A DNA stretch of 64,000 nucleotides from Epiperipatus broadwayi. Taxonomy: Eukaryota; Onychophora; Udeonychophora; Euonychophora; Peripatidae. A program made the position numbers and the translations under genes. The notes beneath the pieces are model-generated. The model saw only the letters and a list, made by a program, of their open reading frames with translations. It was not told where the DNA came from and searched no databases. The DNA is taken from NCBI GenBank assembly GCA_028023455.1, contig JAQFVV010006310.1, positions 3,906,001 to 3,970,000 of the forward strand, read 5' to 3'. Below are positions 47,901-58,595 of this stretch, one piece after another (position 1 is the stretch's first letter; the number at the start of each line of letters is the position of its first letter).

Positions 47901-48769
47901 AGAAACCATGGGAGAGAGTACACATAGATCACGCTGGACCAGTGGATGGGAAAATGTTGTTGATACTTGTAGACGCACAATCCAGATGGATAGAAGCACA
48001 TAAAGTACGAGACACGACGGCGAATGAAGCAATCAAATGCCTTAAAAATATTTTTGCGATTCATGGATACCCGGAGGTATTAGTATCAGACAACGGTGCT
48101 GCATTCACTGGAACAGAAATGCAACAATTTTGTGAAGAACATGATATTCAACAAGTGTGGTCACCACCATATCATCCTCAATCAAACGGGCTAGCGGAAA
48201 ATGCAGTACAACAAGTGAAACAAAACTTGAGGAAAACTGGAACAAAAAATATACAAGAAACGCTACAAATGTTCATGATGACGCAACACACAACACCATC
48301 AACAGCAACGGGTAAATCACCAGCAGAAATACTATGCGGACGAAAATTGAGAACAAAATTAACTGCATTATATCCAAAGGAGAGCAATATAATACAACAT
48401 GACGAAATGGATAAAGAATTTAGGAATCAAGAACCAGTCTGGTTCAGAGACATATTAAGGAAGACATGGATTCAGAGAACAATTAAACAACGGATGTCAA
48501 ACAAGATATATGAAATAAATGGTCCAATATATAGAAGACACATAAACCACATGCGAAAAAGAATGTCAGATGAATGGGATTGGATACCAAGCGAGGATAA
48601 GAAGTTTGACACTAAGGAGAGTGGAATTAATAGTACAGGGAAAGAGGAAGAAGAGAGACAAAGTGCGATAGAAACAAATTGTGAAGACAAACACGAACAA
48701 TACAAGAATAAGTCACCCAGGCCTACAAGAAATAGACGATTACCCGAACGATTCAAAGACTATGTGTAA
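44948..48769 (+). CDS. Gag-Pol polyprotein of Gypsy-3 (1273 aa)
   Basis: A single uninterrupted frame, beginning 52 bp after the 5' LTR. Gag occupies the first ~250 residues and ends with two CCHC zinc knuckles at about residues 211-224 and 230-243. The aspartic protease has its Asp in MEIDSGSA near residue 287. The RT has LPFGVTTAPN and the YYDD box at about 566-569. RNase H has TDASEIG near 714-720. The integrase has the HHCC domain from His 931, then Asp 994, Asp 1048 and Glu 1084, giving the DD35E spacing. All catalytic residues I checked are present. Gag and Pol are in the same frame, with no frameshift or stop between them. The product would package element RNA, copy it to DNA and insert it in the nucleus. 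The start ATG is the first in frame and has a purine at -3. Confidence 0.95.
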   Translation: MSLGQGSISEFDVGNAGEWPLYVTQLENFFKLNNITENNKKVAALLCLAGRKVIEVIHKLMNGPTTDETEYENIINKLSNYFSPQPSKFMARLTLRNRRQQRGENIRDFDIILRQLVRDCQYGEFAEQALLDQLLWGMNEDRLRQNLLMEPDLTYDIAIRKGIAYELVIEQAMCFRGKINDEQSWEIHKTEGKKQSTNTKEWNDRGKQIKCFCCGKQGHISKNCKWRSYTCYNCGRKGHLKSVCRNPKTQDKQHTEYEVKKNVCAQIQKQYMITLNIYGKDIEMEIDSGSAISLLSEEKWNDITKGHKRCIIQKMNIRVKDVSGNAVIIKGKTQIPIRYKEEILNLPIYIVKGSIAPIIGREWFEQLGITVTIIKNMSFEQEYITAYPELFSEQVGVFKSDPVDIELSKNAQPIVCKPRKIPFAQHEKVKQKIQKLVSEGVLTPVEDAQWATPIVIVTKPNGQVRICGDYRVTVNKFLAKGAYPVPNVRELLAGLANENFFFAKLDLNAAYHQIKVMNRTAQMLTLTTSFDLFQCNRLPFGVTTAPNIFQAKLSTLLHGIQGVTPYYDDILITATTESELRKRLTFLCNKLKDAGIKLNKEKCLWKTQELEFLGHVISNNGKRPIKDKVRAVKKWQRPKNVKQLQAFLGLINFFENFLKSKAMIANPLYQLLRKGQKWEWTQIHEEAFEKTKELLSADTLLTHFDNALEVRITTDASEIGVGAVLAHPMENGERPIAYASRTLSKAERNYSQIDKEALAIIFALRKYHQFVFGRPFQIITDHKPLLAILGNDRQAPEHISPRMLRWRNILAAYDYVLIYKPGKEIAHADALSRLPDIDETGKEELEINYIDAMKSSKLNSKTVEMWTREDKGYKKLIKWIRNEWPETKPSYVANGIWSNRQQLSICKGCIVMGDRVLIPTAGRQAVLKLLHEGHPGIVRAKALARSYVWWPKINEDIEHYIKKCSSCQTYAAMPQKNLTSWQPAKKPWERVHIDHAGPVDGKMLLILVDAQSRWIEAHKVRDTTANEAIKCLKNIFAIHGYPEVLVSDNGAAFTGTEMQQFCEEHDIQQVWSPPYHPQSNGLAENAVQQVKQNLRKTGTKNIQETLQMFMMTQHTTPSTATGKSPAEILCGRKLRTKLTALYPKESNIIQHDEMDKEFRNQEPVWFRDILRKTWIQRTIKQRMSNKIYEINGPIYRRHINHMRKRMSDEWDWIPSEDKKFDTKESGINSTGKEEEERQSAIETNCEDKHEQYKNKSPRPTRNRRLPERFKDYV

Positions 48770-48805
48770 TGGAAATATTTCGACTTCTGAAATGAGGGGA
48801 GGAAG

Positions 48806-49218
48806 TGAAGTGTTTGATAAAAGAAAAAGAAATATTTCAGAAGTGAAATTACAACATATATTTTGTTTGTTAAAATGGCGGAATATAAAAATATAAAACG
48901 GATTATAGAAGACAAAGGATTACGATTAGAGAAAATGATAACAAGCCGGACCACAGAGAAATTAGGAATACAATTTAATTGGTAGAAATGCAGAAGAACA
49001 GACGAATTGAAATAACGAGATAATTGAACCAATGAACAGGTAAATCCGTAAAGGTGTGAACTTTTCGACACTCAGCAAATAAAAAGACTTTTTCATGTAT
49101 ATATTTTTGTAGTTTAATTAGTTTAAAAGTAGAGTGTACTGTAGAAGTTTGTGTTTAAATAAAGCATTATGGTATTATAAATAATAACACGGAGTAAAGA
49201 TTTTGTTAATACATGGCA
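48806..49218 (+). repeat. 3' LTR of Gypsy-3
   Basis: Begins TGAAGTGTTTG after the polypurine tract and ends TACATGGCA next to the ATATG duplication. Length is 413 bp, identical to the 5' LTR. Confidence 0.94.
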
Positions 49219-49223
49219 ATATG

Positions 49224-50819
49224 CTCCAAAATGGCAAATAGAATTGATATTATTATAATATTGTGATAATAGATGATTCAGATTTAGCACTTCTGATGGA
49301 AGAATTGGTAATTTATCTGAAATACCACTTGACCTGCGAATACCAGCATTATTTTTTTTTACTACTATTTAACTGCTAATAAAGTTTAAGATCTTTCTTT
49401 TAAATTAACATTACAGACAGCAATATATATATATATACTTTATTCATGAAAGTTACTCATAAATAAGTATTAGTATAATTACATTTTTCTTAAAAATGAA
49501 TGGTTTATTGCTCAGGAATTGATTTCAAGTACCTGCAATGATACAGAGCTGAGTTGCAACTAGTGAACCTTAAGTTCTAGATTCTGTCTCTAACACTGCA
49601 TCAAACTAGACAGGATATATTTTTATTTATTAAATTTAATTTCAATAAGCATAATTTATTGCAAGCATTTGCACTATCAAACCATTTATTAATGGTAAAT
49701 AAATTGCAAAAAAAATACATTGAACAATAGATGATTAATAATCAAGATGATACCAGTCTAGATCTATTACCTGCAATCCACACATAAATTTACCGTTATG
49801 TTTTGTGTGACATACTTTAAGATAATACCAATATACTTTGTATTAAAATTTTGTGTTTTTTTTTCTTATGCCTTTCATACTTTCTTTGAATCAAAATTTT
49901 ATTTTTTAATAAATTCATCTTAAGGCATCAATAATTTTGCAACATTTAATTGTGTAATCCAATAAGCAAATTTGTGTGCCAAGTTAGTAAAATTTGAAAA
50001 GGTTATTCATGACATTATTTCGAAAATCAAATTTACAAAAATTGTACATAAATTCTTAAGCACTTAGTTAAACTGTTTAAACATTTTTTTTTTTTTTTAT
50101 AAAAAATTGAATGTTATTTTATTATGCAGTTTAATGATTAAGCAAACAGAAAATGGGATCAGAGCAGAAGCATGCAACAACAACTTGGAAATGAAAGATT
50201 TTTTTTGAGCTGAATAATTAGTGGATTAGTGAACTTACATTTCTAACAGATATTACCTTCTACTTAAATGATTGATTTAAAACTGAAAAAGGGAAATTGT
50301 TTAATTCATGATTTATTGATTCACACCAAAGGTTTTAAAATGAAATGTGAAGTTGAAAAAATAAACTTGATAATAGTGATATATTCTATTTCACAATATT
50401 ATTGAATTGCAAGGAGTATGAATAAAAACAAAAAAATTCAAATTTAATGACCTTAAAGCTAAATAAGCTGATTTTAATTTTTTTAGAAGTCCATTTATGT
50501 TGAAAAATTTTACAAAAAGAACTACAAATAGAAATACTTAAACTAAAGAGTAATAAACTTTTAGAGAAAAATTGTAAAATCTTTACTACAGTTTTAAACA
50601 GATCTTCCTGGAGAACATTATCTCTGAAATAGCATAATACACTAGACGATATATCATCATGGTTGCTAATAGTTGCAAATAAGAATAATTTCTTTCTTGA
50701 ATTAAAGCCGTAATATCAAAAACCAGGACCAACAAATACGATACTTATAATTTACAAAATTGCTAAATCTAATATTAGTAAATAATGAAGGCCATTATCA
50801 AGCTTCTTACTACAATTCA
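49224..50819. other. Non-coding stretch, nothing recognised
   Basis: AT-rich DNA with short AT microsatellites (about 49419-49437). No exon or transposon end was recognised. Confidence 0.45.
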
Positions 50820-51420
50820 TAATTAATTTTATTTTATAATAACAATAATAAACAGTCACTTGTAAATGAATATGACAATTCTAAGTCCAAAAAAAAAAAA
50901 AAAAAAAGAAGAGGAAAGATAAAAAAAGACTAAAATAAGAAATGAGTCTTTGATGACTATATAAATCAATTCAAGATTAATTTTGTTCTGTTATAATAAT
51001 AAACAGCCATTTGTAAAGAAACACAACTATTCTAACTCCATTAAAAAAGGGAGAGGGAGGGAGAAATAAAAAAGGATCTAGAAATAAGTTTTGTGATGAC
51101 TAAACAAATTAATCTGTGAACCATAAACACATGTAAAAAATGCTGGTCCATTTTTCTGTTTACTTAATATTTTATCATGTTATCTTTTCATTTCTTCAGT
51201 GGAAAACGTTTCTTTCTGAAATTCTTCACCATATCTAATTATTCTATTCCAAATGGAAACAAGTGACATTGCACTTCTTTAAAATATCATCTCTCCCATA
51301 AAATCCATATTCAAGTTGACCATAAAACATCATTTTAGGAAGTCTTCTATTGTTCATTTTACACCTCCAATCTAACAAGCACTTGTCAAAAAAGAATCTT
51401 CAGGAGTAGTCTGGATACAC
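50820..51420 (-). pseudogene. LINE C-terminal and 3' end fragment (LINE-X family)
   Basis: Read on the minus strand, RLPKMMFYGQLEYG at about 51335-51380 matches the RxPK(x)xLYGEL motif near the C-terminus of LINEs whose RT has GVKQGCVLAP. The downstream, non-coding part (50820-51110) is a diverged tandem duplication of about 165 bp sharing ataataaacag.ca.ttgtaaa. A related fragment lies at 54300-54740. Confidence 0.55.
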
Positions 51421-52440
51421 TACATGATTCACTGGGAAGCTTTAGCATCAAAATCATTAAGTCCTAGGCTAAATATTGTTTTAACAGTAGTTATTGAATA
51501 TAGTTAATTATATAAAAACCAGACTTCTAAAATCAAGAGTTTTCTGTGCTCTTTGTGAAAATATGGGAGCCAAACATAAATCATTGTTGTTTTATTCTTC
51601 ATCCAGATGGTTGTCATGCAGTCAGGTGTTCAAGTGCATCTAGGAACTAAGAACGAAATAATGATATTCTTAAGCAAAAAGGGACATAAGCATGCGGAAG
51701 AATTTTACAAGTTATTTTTAATGAAGCTCTCCTACAGTAGACATATTCAAGTAACTTAATTCACTTAATCTTCAACTTCAGGAAAATAACACAAATATAT
51801 TTGATTCAAATGAAACGTCAATGCTTTTTGTAAAAAAAATATAGTTATGGAATAACAAAATAACTGCTTTGAGATGTTTCCCCACAATGTGCGAATTTAT
51901 CTATAACTACCCATCAGACAAGTATCACAGAAAAGTGTTGCTAAAGATAGTGGAGGATCATTTAAAGAACTCTAGCAATAATTTCCACAAATATTTTTCC
52001 ACACACTTAAATTGTGTGACTGGAATTGAGTAATAAATCCATTTGACCATACACCTGCCAGCCTATCCCTGCAAGAAGAAGAACAACTGATAGATCTTTC
52101 TTTAAGTAGGTCAGAAAAAAACAATTTTTTTTATTAAGTCTTTAACAAATTTCTGGACTGAAATGTCTTGTAACTATTTTCTTATTAAAGCAAAAGCGCT
52201 TCGGACACTGTTATCTTTTCCCACTTCATACCTTTGCGAAATTCGTTTTTCTGCTGTAGCTACTTTAAAATCTAAATATAGAAACAAACTTTAAATAGAA
52301 AATGAACTCGGAGTGATTATCTCGAATATAAAACCAAATCTGGACAGGATGTGTACTCCAAAGCACAGGCACATATTAGTCATTAAATCTTGCCCTAGAA
52401 ATATTTTATTTTAATATTTTCATTTTGATTATATTTTAAA
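51420..52440 (+). pseudogene. hAT-family transposase remnant (C-terminal half)
   Basis: Broken frames on the plus strand read FCALCENMGAKHKSLLFYSS followed by SRWLS near 51545-51610, KNSSNNFHKYFSTHLN near 51970-52010, and LQEEEQLIDLSLSRS near 52065-52110. The C-terminal dimerisation block LLSFPTSYLCEIRFSAVATL then KSKYRNKL lies at about 52200-52295, followed by SNIKPNLD near 52320. These are the conserved blocks of Buster/ZBED5/SCAND3-like hAT transposases. Stops and frameshifts are frequent. The N-terminal half and inverted ends were not found. Confidence 0.82.
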
Positions 52441-52608
52441 TTAATAAAAAATATATATCTTATGTTTTGTCTTGTTCATTTATTTGATACCTCCTCTGCC
52501 AAGCTATAGTGTCCCACTAAGGGGAAAACCCCTCAGTTTGAGACACGGTGTGTTGTATTAACAAAACAAACCCTTCTATCTTATAAATAATATGCACTGA
52601 TTATATGC

Positions 52609-52800
52609 AATTTGTCCAAACCACTGTAAACACTTTTTAGCAAAAACCTTTTATTATACATATATACATATACCAACATTTTTAAAAAGGATTAAAATAA
52701 ACTGGCTCTGAAGAAGACTGCAGGACAGTCGAAATGTAGGTGGGATGTATAATAAAAGGTTTTTGCTAAAAAAGTGTTCGAAATGGTTTGGATAAATTGT
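52609..52800. repeat. Inverted repeat, ~55-bp arms
   Basis: caatttgtccaaaccactgt...ttttattatacat at 52609-52662 is repeated inverted at 52745-52800. The 82-bp spacer includes ctgaagaagactgcaggaca. This could be a small foldback element. Confidence 0.75.
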
Positions 52801-52869
52801 ATTTATATAAAATATTACAGCAAAGTAAAAAAATAAAAAAGAAACCATTTTAGTAATATACACTGATTA

Positions 52870-54299
52870 TCTTTACTTTAAAAAAAATATGATAAGACTA
52901 CACAGAAATAAATCAATTCCAATATATATATTTTTTGCATTTGCTGTGACTTATAAAAATTGTTCTCCCTGGATATAAAATAAGCTTTTAACAATACCAA
53001 TCAATTTTCATCTTATCACCTGCAGAAGAATAATTGTAAAAAGTCTGTAATTAAAAATATTTAATCATTAATCAAAAGCAATTTGAAATAAATTAAAAAT
53101 ATACTCTTTAAACATATCCTCTAAATTCTTTTATTTTCTGCATAAAAGTCACATAGCCAAAACAAAGACTATTTTTAATAATGCAAATTACTCTTAAAAT
53201 ATGACTGAAAGTTTTAATAATAATAATTTTTGGAAATAGAGAATATATTTATAAATAATTAAATAAAAAAAGGGTGAAAGGACATTAAATTTCATTTAAA
53301 TTACAGAATGTCCGAAAAAAAAAAAAAAAAGAATTTGGATAATAATTTAAATATAATTCATCTACATTGTAAATGTTTAAACTAAAATACTGTATCTTAA
53401 ACAGATAGTGACATCTATTATATATAAACCAAATCATATTCTGCTTATATGCACTTTTTTTTTTTAAAAAAAAAAAAACATTACAATCGAACATATATAT
53501 GCAACTGTAAATTTGTTTTCAACATTGAAATAAGGAAAGAATATACAACTTTCTGATTAATAGTGGTGACATCTCAGATGCCAAAATGATAGTTCAATAC
53601 TATTTTTAGATCAATCTTCAGATTACCCAGATCAATGCCAGTAAAATCATGTAATGCTTCTTAGTATTGTTTACTATTCTTGGCCAATTATTTTTTTTAA
53701 AAAAAACTAAGCTATTTTCGGGATGGGGGGTTAACATATTTAGTTTAAACATTATTTCATATTTTTTAAAATTACATTTAGTTATTTTATAATTTATTTA
53801 TTTTTTCATTTTATTTACAAATGTTTAATTTAATTGAAATATAATTACATTAATAATAAAATACTACTATGTAAATTCAATTATCATTAATAACTTATAT
53901 GTAAAATTCACTAATAAGTGAAAATAAATAGCCATTATTTGTCTCCCCACTTTATAAAAATTATTATAATACTTATTACAATGTGATTTTATTATAAAAC
54001 AATGATTTCTTACATATTAAGATGCATTATACTAGTTTATAAAATTTACTATCATTTTTTTTTATATACAAAAATAAGAATTTTAACTTCCATATGTATG
54101 ACTATCTGTCAAAGTTAGAAGATTGGTGATAATAAAAAGATAACAATAATAAAGATTATTTGTTACTTTTTAAGTGAACAATTTTAAATTTAATTTTATT
54201 AAAACACTAACTTATAATAAAAAAATTATCTTTGAAATGGTCTAAGTCTGGTAATTGAAATTAATAAATTATTATGAGCATGCATCATTATTATGACTG
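52870..54299. other. Non-coding stretch, nothing recognised
   Basis: AT-rich with A and T homopolymers (about 53317-53331 and 53455-53479). No coding or transposon signal was seen. Confidence 0.5.
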
Positions 54300-55720
54300 T
54301 TGTCAAAAATTTTGATGCAAAGAGTTAAAAGAGAAAAAAATAATGAACATTATATTCAATCAGTTTTATCATTAGTGCAATAACAAACAAAGAAAACATC
54401 AGAGAAAAGTTTTGCAATGATTATACAAACCAATCCATGAATTACAAACATGATCACATGATGGCACTTTAGTCTCTTTATTTAAAAATGTGCGATATTA
54501 TCTTTTAATTTCTTATGCAGTAAACTTTACTTTTTGAAATACTTAAAAATCTGGCCTAATTGAAGACCTCTATTATATTTTCTCCACAATTATATATTTC
54601 CAATGAAAACAATTAACACTTCATTTCGTTAATGTTTTAAAAATAATCTTTACCAGTTTAAATATACCTATTGCTTTTATCATATCATTATATTTTAGAA
54701 ATCTTACTGATCATCCTTAAGTACAAATTTTCTTACAGATCCACATCTCTATACAATGAATTTTTAACTTGTTGAATACAGCAATTGCCTATTGGGGTTT
54801 GCACTGCACCTCAGCATCTAATTCCACATTTTTATTAAAAAGCTATCAAGATATTTAAACAAAAATATTTTCTTAAGCTGGAAATATCATCAAAACAAAC
54901 TTGCTAGGAATTTTCTTGCATCATGACTGAATAATCAAATAAGTTTTGGAACATTAATTATTAGAATAAAGTTTTTGTAGATTGTATTCATGCTCTTAAA
55001 AACTTTCTGAAGATTCAGATCCCCCTCCTTCCCAAGTTCAATCCAAACTTCCACCATTAAACTTGATAAAATTTAGATTCATGAAGCTACTTATAACTTG
55101 TTTCAAAGATCACTGTTATAAAAGTAGAAAAAAAAAAGTTGGAGCTAGGACACGTCCTTGTTTAACACCAGTTCTTATTTCAAATATCCCACATTTTCCA
55201 TCAGTAGTAATAACCTTTTCTCTCATTCAATCATAAATAAACTGTATAATTATTATCAATCAACTAACTTTAAACATTGCTAATTAATTGATTGAAATGT
55301 CTGTATCAATAAATTCAATATATGTCACACCTTTGTTAGACACTTGTTGCACTTGTTTGGCAACAAAAACCAGGTGTATATATAATAATTTTTGATTTTT
55401 TAAAATAGCAGTCACTCTGGAAGTAGCTTAATCAACAAAATTCTTGAAAATCTCTTTGCTCTTTTTTACAAATTGAAACAATAGAAGCACATCTTCATGT
55501 ATTTGTAAAAAATTCCAATAGTTTTGGATTAACATATTACCACTGTATTTTAAAACCTTTCAGGTATCTCATTAGAATTGCAGCCATTCCAGTTTTATGA
55601 TTATGAATGGTTCTAACTTCAATCTTTGTCCAAATCTGTATGATTAGACAGTACAAACAGATTATTAAAAGCTGTTATTATAATTCTCCATCTGCTTCAA
55701 ATATTACCATTATCAAATAA
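54300..55720 (-). pseudogene. LINE-X reverse transcriptase remnant
   Basis: On the minus strand TTDGKCGIFEIRTGVKQGRV then LAP reads at about 55138-55215, matching the DDG(x)CSxPFxVxxGVKQGCVLAP block of a common animal LINE family. Upstream, traces of the RT thumb and palm entry run to about 55700. Downstream, RLPKM-like C-terminal traces lie at about 54560-54740. Its endonuclease part may be the fragment at 57890-58530, with RTE debris in between. It is heavily broken. Confidence 0.62.
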
Positions 55721-56164
55721 AATACTATTAATCATGGATCAAGAGGATTATAATATTATTTTTCAAGCTCACATCTTACTTTCAAAATATCCAAAAAAAA
55801 CTGATCTAAATAGTCATGCTCAACAAATGTTTGAATCTCCCTTAAAACTTTCCTACCAGTTGTTGAATTTCTGCTCTACAATTAATTTATTATTTTACCA
55901 AGCTGGAAATGCCATTGAGTCACTAATAATAGGATCATTGTCAGAAAATCAATCACGTTTTTTTTTATTTTTTAGGTGAACTCAAGAAGAAACTTCCTTA
56001 TATTCCCAACACACTTGTTAAAAGAATTCTTAGTAATGAAATAATCTTGACAGCCTAAATTTTAAAGTATAATAGCTGTTAAAATTTAGCATAGATAGAT
56101 GCTTCTAAATAAGAAAAACTGAATTCTATAAGAATTTGATCAGACTATCTATTATTGATCCACT

Positions 56165-56849
56165 ATAGAATGCAAATCCCTTCCAAATACAGTTTCTTCA
56201 ACCTCTAGTCTTTCTTCTCCACCTCACACCAGCATCCTTCCTTATTCCATCCAACCATTTCACGTGTGGTCTTTTTCTAAATCTTTAACAATCTTTTGGA
56301 ATCCAGTTTTAAGATTTCAACTATCCATCTATTGTCATTTCTTCTAGAAATATGTCTATCCCAGCTTCAATTTGACCTTTTAATTCTTTCAATGATTTCA
56401 GTAATATATGTTTAATCTTTCATCAATGTATTTCATTTCCATTAAGTTTTTATACCTAACATAATCTCTCCATACTTTGTTGAGTAGTTTCAAGCCTCTG
56501 TACTGCTCTTCTGTTAAGTGTCCAAGTCTCAGATTCATAAGTAAGAATTGTTAAAACATTTATTAAAAATCTTCCTTTTTCAAAAACATAGGCACATTTT
56601 CTTTTAACATTAAATTATTTCTATCAAAAGCATTCCAACCAAGTTTAATTCTATGATTAATTTCATCCATTATGTTTCCATTTGTATTAGTAAGTGATCA
56701 AGTTATTTATACTGTTAACTTCATCTTTAATCTACTTTCTTACTTTCACTTGATAACTCTTACTAAGCTCTGAAGCACCATTTACACAAATAAATATATC
56801 CACAAAATCTAAATAATTCAAATAATTACTTTTACTCTCTTAGCTTCCT
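56165..56849 (-). pseudogene. RTE-type LINE remnant, 3' part
   Basis: On the minus strand NYLNYLDFVDIFI at about 56790-56830 corresponds to YLNHLRFADDIVLF, so the catalytic pair is altered. NTNGNIMDEINHRIKLGWNAF at about 56630-56700 matches SxDGxxxxEIxRRIxLGxxAF. C-terminal traces (LRLGHLTEEQYRGLKLLNKV) lie at about 56475-56530. The frame continues in 57425-57885 beyond the repeat insertion. Confidence 0.75.
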
Positions 56850-57424
56850 AAAATACTTCGTAAAACAGGCAAAACTCTCCATACACTAGTGCCACTTAGT
56901 GCAAGCCAGAATAAATCAATGGATGCCAGAAGGCTTGTGCATAAAATCCCTATTTAGTGCCTACTCATCCAATATCCCCAGACTAGATTCTGGCTTGTGG
57001 CCTTCGTCAGTGAGGAGCCTTGAATCTGAGAGCATTGCACCTAGATCTTAGAATCTAATGCAACCCTCCAGCAGCCACCTTTTACCTCTACTTAACTGTG
57101 AGAATAAAATTGAAAACACAATAATATTTTCAATCCAAGCTCATTAGCTTATAAAGTCATATAGGTCTGAACTCAGTTTAGCACCCATACATTTTGGTGT
57201 CTTTGGTTCTTTAATAACAATAGCCACCACTATCCTATTAGGCAAGATTGGTATTAAATCACTAAACATCACATGATCACCATTTCTTATGCTTGCTCAT
57301 AACTGTTATTAAAACAGGCAAAATAGAGTGGCACTACTGTATGGAAAGTTTTGCCTGTTTTACTAACAGTTATGAGCAAGCATAAGAAATGGTGATCATG
57401 TGATGTTCAGTGGCAAAATACTTC
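56850..57424 (-). repeat. Repeat-family copy with 10-bp TSD inside the RTE remnant
   Basis: AAAATACTTC is found at 56850-56859 and 57415-57424. The inserted 555 bp carries the same sequence as 13384-13777, reversed. It begins gtaaaacaggcaaaactctc, and an inverted match to that end lies at about 57326-57364. A further hairpin with ~60-bp arms (about 57255-57310 against 57355-57407) occupies the right side. The family therefore shows both inverted ends and a variable, long target duplication, and its class is unclear. Confidence 0.72.
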
Positions 57425-57885
57425 TTATAAAATTACCACAAAAAGTTTTCGAAAAATAGTCACCTTATTGTACATCCTTCTCAATATTAATCTTCTTGCT
57501 ATCATCATGTAATCTAATCACTGTTCTTACATTTTGATAAATATTTTTCAGAATATGACAATATCTTAGATCTATATTTTGATAACACAATGCTTTAATA
57601 AAAGAAGAAATGTTTATAGAATCAAATGCTTTTTCATAATCTACAAATCTAAAGGATAATGCCAACTCACATTCATTGGTTCTTTCTATATCTTCCTCAA
57701 TATTCGAATGTGATACACTGCTCTAAAACTCACTTTTAAAGCTAGCTTGTTCTTTTGTTTGGTTAAAATCCAAAGTTCACTGTAGACAAGTTGTAATTAT
57801 TTTGGTAAAAATTTTATATGAAACTGATAAAAGACTTATAGGTAATACAATCTATTTCAATCTTGGTGCTTGATTGATGATCTAT
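57425..57885 (-). pseudogene. RTE-type LINE remnant, RT entry
   Basis: On the minus strand YRPISL-like traces lie near 57840, EQASFKVSFRAVYHI at about 57705-57755, and LSFRFVDYEKAFDSINISSF then IKALCYQNID at about 57575-57665. After these, VIRLHDDSKKINIEKDVQ at about 57465-57520 corresponds to the block before GVRQGDTISPKLF. One 66-codon frame is still open. This is the upstream part of the same RTE copy as 56165-56849. Confidence 0.78.
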
Positions 57886-57889
57886 TCAA

Positions 57890-58530
57890 CAACATTTGTA
57901 AGTGCTCATATAACATAAAACTTCTTTTATATTCTGATCCTTAGTTATAGTATAATTTATTAGATGTTAGTGCTGTGAACATGGATATATTCAAGTTCTT
58001 TACAGAAATTTTCTGCTTAAACAAAGTGTTTGTAATGCAATTCATGTATTGTGCAAAAATTCAAAAGCTGCTAGACAATTTGAGTTTAGATCACAAATAC
58101 CATTAATTCCAAGAAGTTTGGGTCAAAGACTATTGTTCCAATCATTACAATTTCGAAGAAGAAAAATTATGTCTTTTAATACTATTAATATCCAGTGAAA
58201 AATAAAAGCTTTATTTCTTTAAATCCAATATTGGAGCATAAGCACTGACAAAATAATCATAAGTAAAATACAAGATAGCAAATTAAACTCCAAAGCAAAT
58301 CCAACAATATACAATCTTCTTTCACTCAATGATTTGGTCTTCCAAAAATATTAGATATCTACCTGTTTAATTATATTTCCTTCCTCTAGAAAATCAGTTT
58401 CATCAAGAATAACTATTTAAATTTTAAATCTTAATAGTTCTTCAGCTACAAACGCTGTTTTTCATTTAGGTCTTAAAGAAATTGCATTAAGTAAAACTTG
58501 CATATTCCACATTCCTACATTTAAATAAAA
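57890..58530 (-). pseudogene. LINE endonuclease remnant (probably LINE-X)
   Basis: On the minus strand MWNMQVLLNAISLRP at about 58455-58510 and FVAEELLRFKI at about 58415-58450 match the GTWNVRTLLD...ALVARELxRYxID start of a LINE endonuclease. LGINGICDLNSNCLAAFEF at about 58050-58115 and HLINYTITKDQNIKEVL at about 57920-57975 match the later HLIDYVxVRxRDxxDV block. All parts are interrupted by stops. Confidence 0.65.
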
Positions 58531-58595
58531 GTTAAATTAAATTATTTATCTTTGTTATTAGCATTATTTCCTATTTATCACAATTAAAATTTACT

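Larger units (their letters stand above)
44478..49223 (+). mobile_element. Young, apparently intact Ty3/Gypsy retrotransposon (Gypsy-3), TSD ATATG
   Basis: ATATG is duplicated at 44478-44482 and 49219-49223. The element is 4736 bp (44483-49218) with two 413-bp LTRs that differ at only about five positions. It has a primer site, one gag-pol frame and a clear polypurine tract (aatgaggggaggaag, ending at 48805). No env gene is present. Close LTR identity and an open frame suggest recent insertion. It shares gag and primer-site sequence with the decayed copies at 14293-20025 and 22491-34640. Confidence 0.95.

Noticed and set aside
45213-48756. Several 60-170 codon minus-strand frames inside the Gypsy-3 gag-pol region
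   Set aside because: They are antisense shadows of the long gag-pol frame, with no recognisable domains.
49510-49580. Short minus-strand exon candidate ending in a GT donor
   Set aside because: The possible exon is only about 36 bp and its translation does not match the ENT N-terminal region.
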